DNA of 37,956 bases from Caballeronia sordidicola (GCF_002220365.1 NZ_MTHB01000158.1:1-37956), one strand, 5' to 3'. Positions 16,938 through 25,701 are shown, numbered from the stretch's first letter. Notes: a model not told the origin generated them from the sequence alone. Program-made: numbers and translations.

Positions 16938-18104
16938 TTAAGCAAATCCAGAAAAATCGCCGTCTATCTTTAGCGCTCGATAAGCGCGTTCGACCCTGTC
17001 CACGTCTGATGCCCGGGTACTGGCGTGAATACCTTTCAATTCAGGAACGAGCAGGGAAACAGGCTTGCAGCGCGGATAGTCGCGCACCCGCAAATCTGGC
17101 GCGATGGTAGAAAAAAACGCAGTTGTCGGGATATCAAAGCCGGCAGCTATATGAACGGCGGCAGTATCTGGTGTTACCAGATAAGCAGCGTGCTTGATCC
17201 ATGCGAGGAAATCTGCCGTGTCCGGCGCTCTCACGGTGACATCAGTGTAAAGCATATGATCGATAACGCCAAAACCCACTACGGGGAGCCTGTAGCGCTG
17301 CGACAAGGCTTCGACGAATTCGCTACGAAAAGACTCAGGGATGCTGCGCACGGGCGTACTTGCGCTCGGGCACAGCAATACATAGCCACCCTCTGGCGCT
17401 TGAGGCCGTGGCAGCGCCAATTTCTGCAGCCAGTGATTGCGTTTGTCTGTAGCGGGGACTTCGTCTGGCCATATCCCCATTGCGTCGAGAAAAAAATCGA
17501 TCATCGGCAGTGAGGAAAACTTCGGCCAGAATAAATGATTGCCCAGGTCGATGCGTAATTCTTTGTAAGGAATTGCGTCGAGATTCACGGGTAAATCGAT
17601 GACCGAACCCAATAGCGGCGCAGCCAGCTCGTAAAGACGCTTTACATAGCGAGGCGTCTGAGCCGGACGATAAATAGCGAAGGAAAGATGCGGAAATCGC
17701 GTTTTGATGGCAGTAAGAGCGGTGAGGCCGATCACAGAATCGCCAAGTGTCACACCCATGCCATTAATCACATGTACGCGTGACTCCACTGCGTAGTCCG
17801 GATTGAATTCAGCCAAAGCGGCATTGCAAATGCCATTTGAAAGCCCCAGCGCGCGATAACCCATGGCATGGCTCGCAGTCACTTCGAGATCGTAAGATGC
17901 CACGATCTCGTCATGCTCTGAGAGCAGAGAGCCGGCATTCGTCAACGCGGAGACATCGTTCAGCATCTGCAATGTAGTCACCTTCTGATAGCCGAGCGCA
18001 GCGGTGAGATGCTGTGCAACGTCGGCGGCATAGTCGTCTGATATTCGGGCACCGGGCGGGCAGGTCGCACGCAGTTCATAGACAGTCGGCACGCGGCGTT
18101 GCAT
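16938..18104 (-). CDS. GT9-family (heptosyltransferase-like) glycosyltransferase, probably 5'-truncated
   Basis: The readable product is 388 residues. From about residue 108 it has the GT9 N-domain start HVINGMGVTLGDSVIGLTAL. The donor site lies further on: YVLLCPSASTPVRSIPESFR, near 242, and YLVTPDTAAVHIAAGFDIPT, near 310, the heptosyltransferase D-T/S-x-x-x-H-x-A-A signature. It would fit transfer of the heptose made by the genes at 19101-22087. The start is doubtful: a TAG directly precedes the ATG, no ribosome binding site is visible, and protein-like sequence continues upstream in the same phase through two stop codons. The gene may therefore be a pseudogene, or a shortened but functional protein. 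The first about 107 residues precede the recognisable GT fold and are of unknown role. Confidence 0.7.
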   Translation of the reverse strand: MQRRVPTVYELRATCPPGARISDDYAADVAQHLTAALGYQKVTTLQMLNDVSALTNAGSLLSEHDEIVASYDLEVTASHAMGYRALGLSNGICNAALAEFNPDYAVESRVHVINGMGVTLGDSVIGLTALTAIKTRFPHLSFAIYRPAQTPRYVKRLYELAAPLLGSVIDLPVNLDAIPYKELRIDLGNHLFWPKFSSLPMIDFFLDAMGIWPDEVPATDKRNHWLQKLALPRPQAPEGGYVLLCPSASTPVRSIPESFRSEFVEALSQRYRLPVVGFGVIDHMLYTDVTVRAPDTADFLAWIKHAAYLVTPDTAAVHIAAGFDIPTTAFFSTIAPDLRVRDYPRCKPVSLLVPELKGIHASTRASDVDRVERAYRALKIDGDFSGFA

Positions 18105-18382
18105 CTACCGCGGCAGCGATTCAATGGGTCATCGGCCGCCCTTCGCAATCTGTTGCTGAACCTCGGGATCATGTTGCCCGCGCGGCCCACCACAATACCA
18201 AATCTCATCCTCTAGAACAGCGTGTGTGACCCGCTCAGCTGCAACGCCTGACGCATCAGCGACGCTGGCGCGCGATGTGTCGGCACAGCTTGGATACGCT
18301 CCAGTTCACTCACTAATAACGCAACCGCGCAACGGTGATGACTAAGGGCATAGAGCGCACCCGCTGGACATGATGTCTTCAC
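18105..18382 (-). pseudogene. possible decayed 5' part of the GT9 gene
   Basis: Upstream of the GT9 ORF and in its phase, 58 codons (18132-18305) read without a stop and contain the protein-like EIWYCGGPRGQHDPEVQQQI. They are separated from the ORF by TGA (18129-18131) and TAG (18105-18107). In another phase, a GTG-started frame from 18382 to a TAG at 18212-18214 reads ALLVSELERIQAVPTHRAPA then SLMRQALQLSGSHTLF, which also looks like real protein. The simplest reading is one ancestral gene broken by a frameshift near 18210 and two nonsense mutations. Sequencing error is an alternative. This rests on composition by eye. Confidence 0.4.
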
Positions 18383-19100
18383 CGTGTGCCGATGGAGCGC
18401 TATCGCGAAGGCAGCAATTTAGTCCGCCCTTCCCTTAAGTGGAAGTCAGATATCCCGGCGTGACTTCGATTGATCGCTTCGTACGGTAGCGCGCAGAACA
18501 AATTTATTCACTCGGCTATAAGAGGTGGTAGCTGTCTAAAAATTCGTCTGCGCGCGCTGCTTGGTGATTTACTCATGAGATCGCCAATGCGGAAAACGTT
18601 CGGGCGTAGAAACAGTGCTTGGTGGAGAAGCATGGGTGTGGCAAAAAATGTTTGATATAAGCAGCCGGTCATGAAGCGGATCCATTTCGTTACACCGGTG
18701 AAACGCCTCTTTGCCTAATGAAAGTGAATGCTAGTGATATCGCGCCAAAGACACGTACTAATAAGACTTTGTCGCGATTGAAATAAATCCGGAACCGATA
18801 GCCGTTAGCATGGAAACGTCGATACAGCAGATGTTTGCAGAGGCGTAGTACACCCAGGTTGGAAGCGACAAGCACGAACAATGTTATTTCGTTTTACTTA
18901 CTAATTTTCTAGATATTTCGATTCATGTAGACCGAAATAGTGACGCGAATGAGTGACCGGCAGTTTCCTCGATGTGGGCTTTCAACTGGGGTACGCACAC
19001 AGTTTGAGCGCATGAATCATGTCGGGCTCAACAGCCAAGATTTGAACAACTAGTTGTCGTGATCCTGTATTGACGTTCCATTGCCGAAAGGGGACACCCC
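18383..19100. other. 718-bp gap upstream of hddA
   Basis: No convincing gene; short frames at 18470-18655 and 18690-18881 lack a ribosome binding site and family features. It should carry the promoter of the heptose operon. A perfect 12-bp palindrome ACAACTAGTTGT lies at 19046-19057, 44 bp before the hddA start, and could be an operator. AAAGGGG just before 19101 is the hddA ribosome binding site. Confidence 0.3.
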
Positions 19101-20135
19101 ATGACACGTTTTATAGCCCGCGCGCGCGCTCCCTTGCGACTTGGATTAGCCGGGGGCGGGACCGACGTAGCGCCCTACTCGGATCGTTACGGCGGACTTG
19201 CGCTGAACGTAACCATCGATAAGTTTGCCTATGCGTCGATCGCGTCGCGCGATGACGCGAAGATTGAATTGGTCGCGGCCGATACGGAAGTTCGCTGGAT
19301 CGGGGAAATATCCCCGCACCTTCCGCCGCTGAAAGGCCTGGGTTTGCACGTCGGCGTGTACAACCGCATCGTCAAGGAATTCAACGGCGGTCATCCGCTA
19401 GCCTTGACGATCACCACGCATTCCGAAGCGCCTCCGGGATCCGGGTTGGGTTCGTCGTCGACTGTCGTGGTTGCCCTCGTGCGAGCATTTTGCGAACTGC
19501 TTTCACTGCCGCTTGGTGAATACGATGTCGCGCAACTGGCGTATGACATCGAGCGCGTCGACCTCGACCTCGCGGGCGGCAAGCAAGACCAGTACGCGGC
19601 GACCTTCGGCGGCCTGAACTTCATGGAATTTTATGGCAACAAGGTGATCGTGAACCCGCTGCGGATCAAGCAGGAAACGAAAGCCGAGCTGGAAGCGTCG
19701 CTGGTCCTGTTCTATACCGGCGTATCACGCGAATCGGCCAACATCATCAAAGAGCAAAGCAATAACGTCACGGAGAACATGACGGACGCGCTTGCTGCAC
19801 TACACGAAGTGAAGTCTGAAGCGACACGGATGAAAGAGGCCATCCTGCGCGCCGACTTTACCGGCTTTGCCGACTCGATGCGGGACTCGTGGGAATCGAA
19901 GAAGCGCATGGCGAAAAACATCTCGAACCCTTCGATTGACGAACTCTGGCGGGTCGCCACCAACGCGGGCGCCAAAGCCGGCAAGGTGTCCGGCGCGGGC
20001 GGCGGCGGCTTCATGATGTTCTTTGTTGATCCGGTCTACCGTTCCGCCGTCATGCGTGCGCTTTCAGGCCGCAACGGTCAAGTCATGTCCTGCACCTTTA
20101 CCGACATCGGCGCTCAATCCTGGAGAGTCTCGTGA
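19101..20135 (+). CDS. hddA: D-glycero-D-manno-heptose 7-phosphate kinase (GHMP family)
   Basis: This enzyme phosphorylates D-glycero-alpha-D-manno-heptose 7-phosphate at C1 using ATP. The 344-residue GHMP kinase begins RAPLRLGLAGGGTDVAPYSD, the hallmark of HddA-type heptose kinases. The ATP-binding loop is EAPPGSGLGSSSTVVVAL near residues 108-125 and the third GHMP motif is KVSGAGGGGFMMFF near 293-306. It is first of four overlapping genes and shares GTGA with gmhA. It has a good AAAGGGG ribosome binding site. Together with the next three genes it gives the GDP branch of heptose activation used for capsules and S-layer glycans, not the ADP branch used for LPS core. Confidence 0.94.
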   Translation: MTRFIARARAPLRLGLAGGGTDVAPYSDRYGGLALNVTIDKFAYASIASRDDAKIELVAADTEVRWIGEISPHLPPLKGLGLHVGVYNRIVKEFNGGHPLALTITTHSEAPPGSGLGSSSTVVVALVRAFCELLSLPLGEYDVAQLAYDIERVDLDLAGGKQDQYAATFGGLNFMEFYGNKVIVNPLRIKQETKAELEASLVLFYTGVSRESANIIKEQSNNVTENMTDALAALHEVKSEATRMKEAILRADFTGFADSMRDSWESKKRMAKNISNPSIDELWRVATNAGAKAGKVSGAGGGGFMMFFVDPVYRSAVMRALSGRNGQVMSCTFTDIGAQSWRVS

Positions 20136-20716
20136 GCATTACCGTCAACAACGAAATCGACAAGACGATCGCGGTCCTAAGCGCGCTCGCAAGCGATCGT
20201 CACGTTATTGAGCAAGTCGAGGCGCTCGCCCGGCAGGTCACGAGCGCACTGCGCGCCGGCCACAAGATCCTGCTCGCGGGGAACGGCGGCAGCGCAGCGG
20301 ACGCGCAGCATATCGCTGGCGAGTTTGTCAGCCGGTTCAATTTTGATCGTCCGGGATTGGCGGCATTCGCGCTGACGGTCGATACCTCCGTGATGACGGC
20401 TATCGGCAACGACTACGGCTACGAAAAATTGTTTGCGCGGCAGATCGAAGCCGTCGGCCAGCCCGGTGATGTCTTCTGGGCGTACTCGACGTCCGGACGC
20501 TCGCCGAACATCCTCCGCGCGCTCGAAGTAGCCAAGGAGCGGGGCTTGTTCACGGTCGGGTTCACCGGCAACGGGCCGGGCGCCTCGGAGATGCGCGCGC
20601 GTACCGACCTGTGCATCGAGATCCCTTCGGCGGCGACGCCCAAGATCCAGGAAGGGCACCTCGTCTGCGGTCATATCGTCTGCGGCATTGTGGAAGAGAA
20701 CATCTTCGCATCATGA
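20132..20716 (+). CDS. gmhA: sedoheptulose 7-phosphate isomerase (SIS domain)
   Basis: This enzyme converts sedoheptulose 7-phosphate to D-glycero-D-manno-heptose 7-phosphate, the entry step of the pathway. The 194-residue single SIS-domain protein has ILLAGNGGSAADAQHIAGEF at about 46-65 (phosphate site and catalytic/zinc ligands), STSGRSPNIL near 119-128 and EGHLVCGHIVCGIVEENIF at the end, all typical of GmhA. It starts with GTG overlapping the hddA stop (GTGA), indicating coupled translation, and overlaps hddC by ATGA. Confidence 0.95.
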   Translation: MSITVNNEIDKTIAVLSALASDRHVIEQVEALARQVTSALRAGHKILLAGNGGSAADAQHIAGEFVSRFNFDRPGLAAFALTVDTSVMTAIGNDYGYEKLFARQIEAVGQPGDVFWAYSTSGRSPNILRALEVAKERGLFTVGFTGNGPGASEMRARTDLCIEIPSAATPKIQEGHLVCGHIVCGIVEENIFAS

Positions 20717-21450
20717 GCAAGATGCTTCCATGCCTCATCCTCGCGGGCGGTCTCGGCACGCGCTTGAGATCGGTTCTCGGGGAAACGCAGCCCAAGGCAC
20801 TCGCTTCCATCAATGGCCAACCGTTTCTCGTTTGGATCCTGCGCTGGCTCGAGCGTCAGGGCGTCACAGAAGTCGTCCTGTCGCTTGGTCATGGTCGCGG
20901 TGAAATCGTGGAATGGTTGTCTCAACAGTCCCTCGGACTCTCAGTGACGGTCATCGCGGAAGAAGAGCCGCTCGGCACCGGCGGCGCAATCGTGCACGCA
21001 CTGAAGACCTGCGGCGCGGCGCGAATGATCGTGCTGAACGGCGACACCATCACGGACTTGTCACTACGCGGCTTCATTGAATTTTTCGATGCCACGGGCA
21101 CTGACCTTGCAATCGCCGCGACGAGCGTGCCGGACGCGTCGCGTTACGGAACGCTCAACTTCGATGCGAACTCGCGGCGCCTGATCGCGTTCGAAGAGAA
21201 GCGGCCGGAACAGCAGCCTGGCTTCATCAATGCCGGCATATACGCCATCGATGCAACCCGCTTGCTTGGCTTCGATCTGCCCGAGCGCTTTTCGTTTGAA
21301 GCCGACTTCCTGCGCCCCCAGGTCGCGTCTCTCGATATCCGCGTCTTTCCGGAGATCGAGGAGTTCATCGACATTGGAATTCCTTCTGACTATGCGCGGG
21401 CGCAACACGTGGTGCCGCTCATGCTCGAACAGTCGGCGAATGAAACGTAA
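20713..21450 (+). CDS. hddC: D-glycero-alpha-D-manno-heptose 1-phosphate guanylyltransferase
   Basis: This enzyme joins GTP and D-glycero-alpha-D-manno-heptose 1-phosphate to form GDP-heptose. The 245-residue nucleotidyltransferase has LILAGGLGTRLRSVLGETQP at 7-26, KALASINGQPFLVWIL after it, LGTGGAIVHAL near 90-100 and the metal site VLNGDTITDLS near 110-120. The ATG at 20713 overlaps the gmhA stop. Longer in-frame extensions lie inside gmhA and are not needed. Specificity for guanosine is inferred from linkage with hddA; a hexose-1-phosphate nucleotidyltransferase would look similar. Confidence 0.92.
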   Translation: MSKMLPCLILAGGLGTRLRSVLGETQPKALASINGQPFLVWILRWLERQGVTEVVLSLGHGRGEIVEWLSQQSLGLSVTVIAEEEPLGTGGAIVHALKTCGAARMIVLNGDTITDLSLRGFIEFFDATGTDLAIAATSVPDASRYGTLNFDANSRRLIAFEEKRPEQQPGFINAGIYAIDATRLLGFDLPERFSFEADFLRPQVASLDIRVFPEIEEFIDIGIPSDYARAQHVVPLMLEQSANET

Positions 21451-22087
21451 AGCCCTGTTCCTCGACCGGGACGGCGTGGTCAACGTCGATTCTGGATATG
21501 TGCATGAGCCGAGCACATGCGTGTTCATGGATACCATCTTTGACATCGTGCGAGGGGCGAACCGCGCGGGCTATGCGGTCGTGCTGATCACCAACCAGGC
21601 AGGCATCGGCCGAGGTTATTTTTCGCTCGACCAATTCCAGACCTTCACGCAATGGATGCTAGCCGAGTTCGAACAAAGGGATGCGCGGATAGATAGGGTC
21701 TACTTCTGTCCGCATCACCCTGAGTTTGGACTCGGACAGTACCGGCTCGCGTGCGACTGCAGGAAGCCGCAGCCAGGGATGCTGATTCAGGCCCGTGACG
21801 ACCTTGATCTGGACATGCCGTCGTCCCTCATGGTCGGCGACAAGCATTCGGACCTGGAAGCGGCCGCGCGTGCCGGAGTGGGACATCGCTTTCTGTTCAC
21901 GCCGGCCGGTGAGGAGAATGTTGAGCTGCCCCTCGCACTCGGCACGCGGATTGCGTTATTGAGCGAACTGATGCCCTGGTTCGAGCAAAACGAGCTGGCC
22001 GAGCCGGCGCATCAACCGGCCCCGTCCACAACGATTTCCGACGAAACGACGTCCTTGAAGAAAGGTTTGCCGACCGCCTTCAGGTAA
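21440..22087 (+). CDS. gmhB: D-glycero-D-manno-heptose 1,7-bisphosphate 7-phosphatase
   Basis: This HAD-family phosphatase removes the C7 phosphate to leave heptose 1-phosphate for HddC. The nucleophile motif is FLDRDGVVN at 7-15 (Asp9, Asp11). VLITNQAGIGRGYFS follows near 53-67. The GmhB zinc loop is present as CPHHPEF...CDCRKPQPGM, and the metal motif is MVGDKHSDLEAA near 132-143. The start ATG overlaps hddC by 11 bp. At 215 residues it is longer than the usual 180-190; the last about 25 residues are not typical and their codons overlap, on the other strand, the end of the GH99-like gene, which suggests the tail arose by read-through or drift. Confidence 0.93.
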   Translation: MKRKALFLDRDGVVNVDSGYVHEPSTCVFMDTIFDIVRGANRAGYAVVLITNQAGIGRGYFSLDQFQTFTQWMLAEFEQRDARIDRVYFCPHHPEFGLGQYRLACDCRKPQPGMLIQARDDLDLDMPSSLMVGDKHSDLEAAARAGVGHRFLFTPAGEENVELPLALGTRIALLSELMPWFEQNELAEPAHQPAPSTTISDETTSLKKGLPTAFR

Positions 22088-23301
22088 AACGTTCCAGAGG
22101 TGCCAGCCGGAAACGGGATAACGGGCGTTTCCGGGGCGTATCGATTCGTCAGTCGAAAGCCGCCGGCCGTCTTTTCATAGAGTTCGAGGTGATCGACGGT
22201 ATCGGCATGTGACAGTGTGACGGCAAGCGTGCGGCCCGAAAGATGCGTTTGCAGCGTGACGCAGTTGTCGATTCCGCTTTCCAGGGCGGTGCCTTCCTCG
22301 TAGTCGTTCCAGGTGATCAATTGCAGGAAAGGAAGCTGGCGTGCGGCGCTGAAATTCTGGTTGATGAGGTCGAAGGTTTGCAGCCAGGTAGCGCCACACG
22401 ATTGAGGCATGAAGTGAGGGTTGGCCTTGCCCCAGTCGGCAAGCGAATCGTCGAATCCCTTGAAGGCGCCGCCTGTCGCGATCTTCGTGGGCTCGGTCAG
22501 CCCATATCGATAGAACTCCCTTAATTGGGACAGGTCAGGAACGCTGGCTTTATTTTTCGCAAGGGCGGGAGCGATCCACACGAAGGCGCCTGCGCTGTCA
22601 TTCCGGTCGAATCCCTCCTTGTGGATGTGGACCCAGGAAATCTCGGGATGGGCAGCCTGGATGCGCGCCCAGTCGACCTTTCCGACCCAATCCATGCCGA
22701 ATTCGAAGACCACCGGATGGCCGTTAAAGCGTAGGTATTGTCGGGATGCAAAATATTCCCGGGCTATATAGTCGAGTTGAGAAACAATTGTCTGAGTAAC
22801 GTCACAGGCCTTGCATGCACGGGAAGTAAAGGTTCCGCTGTCCACCATGATGGAGAACGTGAAACCCGGAATTTTCGCGAGCTCGGGCATCGACGAGCGC
22901 CACGCGGCATCAATGTGAGCGGGGTCGTTCTGGCCGTACCAGTCGACGATAACGCCATCGACACCGCGCGCCCGCATGTCCTCGAAGGTCCGCAGCGCCT
23001 GTCGGGGATCGTCGGAGCGATACCGCACGGGAACGCCGGACGACCTCGGCTGCGCCCCCCACCAAGGCAGGTAATGAGCGAGAACCTTGGTAGTGTGTCC
23101 TGGGTAAAGCAGCGTGTGGATGTTGACATTGGAGACGGAGGTTGATCCGTCGAGATTGCCGTTCGCCGATCCTTCGAACGAGCCGCTTGCCGATGTATTG
23201 GCTGGGGCAAGTGTCTGAATCAGCTCTTCGCATGGTGCATTGCGGGCTAGCGCACTGAGAATGACGAGAACCGCGAGCACTATTCGTTTGAGGATACTCA
23301 T
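22012..23301 (-). CDS. secreted GH71/GH99-like glycoside hydrolase
   Basis: The 429-residue protein has an N-terminal signal peptide (IVLAVLVILSALA core). A short Ser/Asn/Gly-rich segment precedes the catalytic TIM-barrel-like domain: VNIHTLLYPGHTTKVLAHYL, PWWG, GVDGVIVDWYGQND near residues 113-126, and later QLITWNDYEEGTALESG near 323-339, a W-N-D-x-x-E-G-T motif typical of GH71/GH99-type enzymes. A small beta-rich C-terminal domain ends at about residue 429. Such enzymes hydrolyse alpha-glucan or alpha-mannan links; the substrate here may be the local polysaccharide. No clear ribosome binding site precedes the ATG at 23301. The 3' end overlaps gmhB by 76 bp. A paralogue begins at 37400. Confidence 0.8.
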   Translation of the reverse strand: MSILKRIVLAVLVILSALARNAPCEELIQTLAPANTSASGSFEGSANGNLDGSTSVSNVNIHTLLYPGHTTKVLAHYLPWWGAQPRSSGVPVRYRSDDPRQALRTFEDMRARGVDGVIVDWYGQNDPAHIDAAWRSSMPELAKIPGFTFSIMVDSGTFTSRACKACDVTQTIVSQLDYIAREYFASRQYLRFNGHPVVFEFGMDWVGKVDWARIQAAHPEISWVHIHKEGFDRNDSAGAFVWIAPALAKNKASVPDLSQLREFYRYGLTEPTKIATGGAFKGFDDSLADWGKANPHFMPQSCGATWLQTFDLINQNFSAARQLPFLQLITWNDYEEGTALESGIDNCVTLQTHLSGRTLAVTLSHADTVDHLELYEKTAGGFRLTNRYAPETPVIPFPAGTSGTFYLKAVGKPFFKDVVSSEIVVDGAG

Positions 23302-23496
23302 GATGGCCCATGGATCAAAGCGACGCCTGCATTCTATGAGTTATTCGAGAACGTTGGTATGCCGGGGCCACACAGCTTTGAACAGCTGACTTCATGCTCC
23401 ACGAGCATCCGTGCGCGGGCTTTAAATGTCGCGTGAAATACTTCATGCAGGTCGCAACCGCGCCAGCAAGGTGTTTTGTAATTTTGGAGTTTACGC

Positions 23497-25701
23497 ATGG
23501 CCAACAGTACCGGACACGAAAGAATGCCCGCTATTGCTCGTGATCCTTCGGGGCTGACGCCGCAGGACCTGGCGGAAAACGTCCTCGCTCATCGAACCAT
23601 CTTCTTCGGGGTCTTCCTGTCCTGCCTGCTGCTCGCGTGCATCTACGCGGTGGTCGCGACCCCCGAGTACTCGGCAAATGCGCTGATCCAGGTCGAAGAC
23701 AAAAAGAGCAGCGCGTTGGGCTCGCTGTCGACGGTCACCAAAGCGCTCGATGTCGATGGTTCTCCGATTCTGGGCGAGATCGACATTGTGCATTCGCGAA
23801 CCGTGGTCACGCAGGCGGTCGAAGCGATTAACGCCCAGACGACGGTGTCCGTCAAGAACACGGTCCCGCTGATCGGCCATTTGCTCTCCACCGTCCTGCC
23901 CAAGGAAGCCAATGGCCTCGTTGCTCCACCGTTCGAAACGCCGGTCTGGGCGTGGGGCGGCGAGAGCCTCGAGTTCGGCGTATTCGACGTTCCTTCTGAT
24001 CAAATGGGCAAGCGGCTTGAACTCGACTATTCCGCTGGCAACCAGTGGAAGTTGAAGAACCGCGACGGTATCACGGTGCTGAGCGGGACAGTTGGCGTCC
24101 TTGCCGCTTCGGACGGCTACCGCGTCCTGGTGAAGAGCGTGGTCGCGCATCCGGGCACGGAGTTTCGTCTCGTCAGGTACGGAACGCAGGATCGTGTTGA
24201 GCAAATCATCAAGAAGCTCAACGTTGCCGAGACCAAGCGGGAGTCGGGGATCATCGATCTCGAATACAACGACCCCAACCCTGTCTTTGCCGCGCGGCTG
24301 ATCAACGCGATCGCGGACGCCTACCTCGCGAGTAACGTTCAGCGCCGCTCGCAGGAGTCGGCTCGCAGCCTGGGCTTCCTCGACGCACAACTTCCGATCG
24401 TTCGCGCCCGGTTGAAAACCGCGGAAGACGCGCTTAATGCGTTCCGCAACCGCGAAGGCAGTATCGATGTCGCGGGCGAGATCAAGGTGTTGCTTGAGCA
24501 GTCCGAAATGGTCGAGAAAGCGAAGTTCGACGCCCAGCTGAGTTACCAGGACCTGATCTCGAAGTACCAGCCAGGGCAACCCCAGCGCGATGCCGCCGCT
24601 GAAAAATTCAAGCAGCTCGACCTGCAGGCGCGCCAGATTGCCAGCCGGATTGCGCTGTTGCCGTCGGTGCAGCAGGAATACTTGCGGCTCTCACGCGATG
24701 TAGAGGTCAACAACCAGCTCTACATAGGCCTTGAGAACAACGCGCAGCAATTGCAAATCGCCACGGCCGGGACCGTAGGCAACGCGTCCCTGGTCGATAT
24801 CGCCGTGGCACCGGAGAAGCCGGTGCGCCCGAAGCCGATTCTCATAGCCGCGATCGGGGGCATCCTCGGGTTGATCCTCGGGTTTGCCGCTTCACAGGCC
24901 ATGGCCCTCGCGTCAGGCCGGATTCGCGACCCGAAGCGTCTTGAAGCATTGGTCGGCATCGAAACGCTCGGCATCCTCCCGATCTCGGCGATACAGAAAA
25001 AAGCCGAAAGAAAATTGAACAGTGCCTATCTGATCAGTAGAGAGGAATCGGAAACGCCGCTCGTCGAGGCAATGGAGAGCTTTGCCCTCGCGTTGCAATT
25101 CTCGCTGGCCAAGAAGGATGGCGGCAAGGTTGTCCTCGTCACCTCCGCCGTGCCGAACCAGGGCAAGTCCCTGATCTCCGCCAACCTTGCCTACCTGCTC
25201 GCGGAAAAAGGGCTGAAGACGATGTTGCTGGACGCTGACATGCGGCGATCCACCGTCCACCGCTATTTGTCTGTCAGCCAGCAGAGGGGCTTGTCAGGCG
25301 TACTGCAAGGAACCTCCGAGGCGGGCGATGTCATTGCCAAGCCGTATGACAATCTTCACGCGATGCCCGCCGGCAAGAGGACGCAAAAGACGTCCCGGTT
25401 GTTCGGCGCCGAGCAGCTCGAACCATTGATCGAGTCGCTGCGGCAAGAGTACGACGTTGTCATCATCGACTCTCCTCCGGTCCTTCCCGTACCCGATGCG
25501 GCAGCGCTGTCCAAGTATGCGGACATGACGGTTTTCGTGGCGCGCCAGGGTGCGGTGAGTTATGCGGAAGTCAGCGAAGCGGTGGAGCGTCTCGCGAAGG
25601 TCGGCACCTCCGTTGATGGCCTGGTGTTCAACGGCTTCGCACCGTCACCCCTGCGCTACGGGTATTACTCGAACGCCTACAAATACATGAGCGCCGACTA
25701 G
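23497..25701 (+). CDS. second polysaccharide co-polymerase / BY-type tyrosine kinase (Wzc family)
   Basis: The 734-residue protein has the same architecture as the BceF-like protein but is clearly divergent. Membrane helices lie near residues 34-52 (TIFFGVFLSCLLLACIYAVV) and 448-466 (ILIAAIGGILGLILGFAASQ), with a Wzz periplasmic region between them. The kinase has Walker A SAVPNQGKS (550-558), Walker A' MLLDADMRR (576-584) and Walker B VVIIDSPPV (654-662). The C-terminal cluster has five Tyr (721, 723, 724, 728, 730), against three in BceF. GGAG is 8 nt before the ATG. It heads the assembly genes of the second cluster. No cognate phosphatase or OPX gene is next to it, so it may use BceD and BceE. 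Confidence 0.92.
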   Translation: MANSTGHERMPAIARDPSGLTPQDLAENVLAHRTIFFGVFLSCLLLACIYAVVATPEYSANALIQVEDKKSSALGSLSTVTKALDVDGSPILGEIDIVHSRTVVTQAVEAINAQTTVSVKNTVPLIGHLLSTVLPKEANGLVAPPFETPVWAWGGESLEFGVFDVPSDQMGKRLELDYSAGNQWKLKNRDGITVLSGTVGVLAASDGYRVLVKSVVAHPGTEFRLVRYGTQDRVEQIIKKLNVAETKRESGIIDLEYNDPNPVFAARLINAIADAYLASNVQRRSQESARSLGFLDAQLPIVRARLKTAEDALNAFRNREGSIDVAGEIKVLLEQSEMVEKAKFDAQLSYQDLISKYQPGQPQRDAAAEKFKQLDLQARQIASRIALLPSVQQEYLRLSRDVEVNNQLYIGLENNAQQLQIATAGTVGNASLVDIAVAPEKPVRPKPILIAAIGGILGLILGFAASQAMALASGRIRDPKRLEALVGIETLGILPISAIQKKAERKLNSAYLISREESETPLVEAMESFALALQFSLAKKDGGKVVLVTSAVPNQGKSLISANLAYLLAEKGLKTMLLDADMRRSTVHRYLSVSQQRGLSGVLQGTSEAGDVIAKPYDNLHAMPAGKRTQKTSRLFGAEQLEPLIESLRQEYDVVIIDSPPVLPVPDAAALSKYADMTVFVARQGAVSYAEVSEAVERLAKVGTSVDGLVFNGFAPSPLRYGYYSNAYKYMSAD

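Noticed and set aside
18640..18656. Sigma-54-like TGGCA...TTTGA upstream of the heptose operon
   Set aside because: The spacing between the two elements is 2 bp too long and the downstream GC is missing.
19046..19057. 12-bp palindrome ACAACTAGTTGT before hddA as an operator
   Set aside because: It is a single short palindrome with no second copy; mentioned in the gap entry but not strong enough for its own feature.
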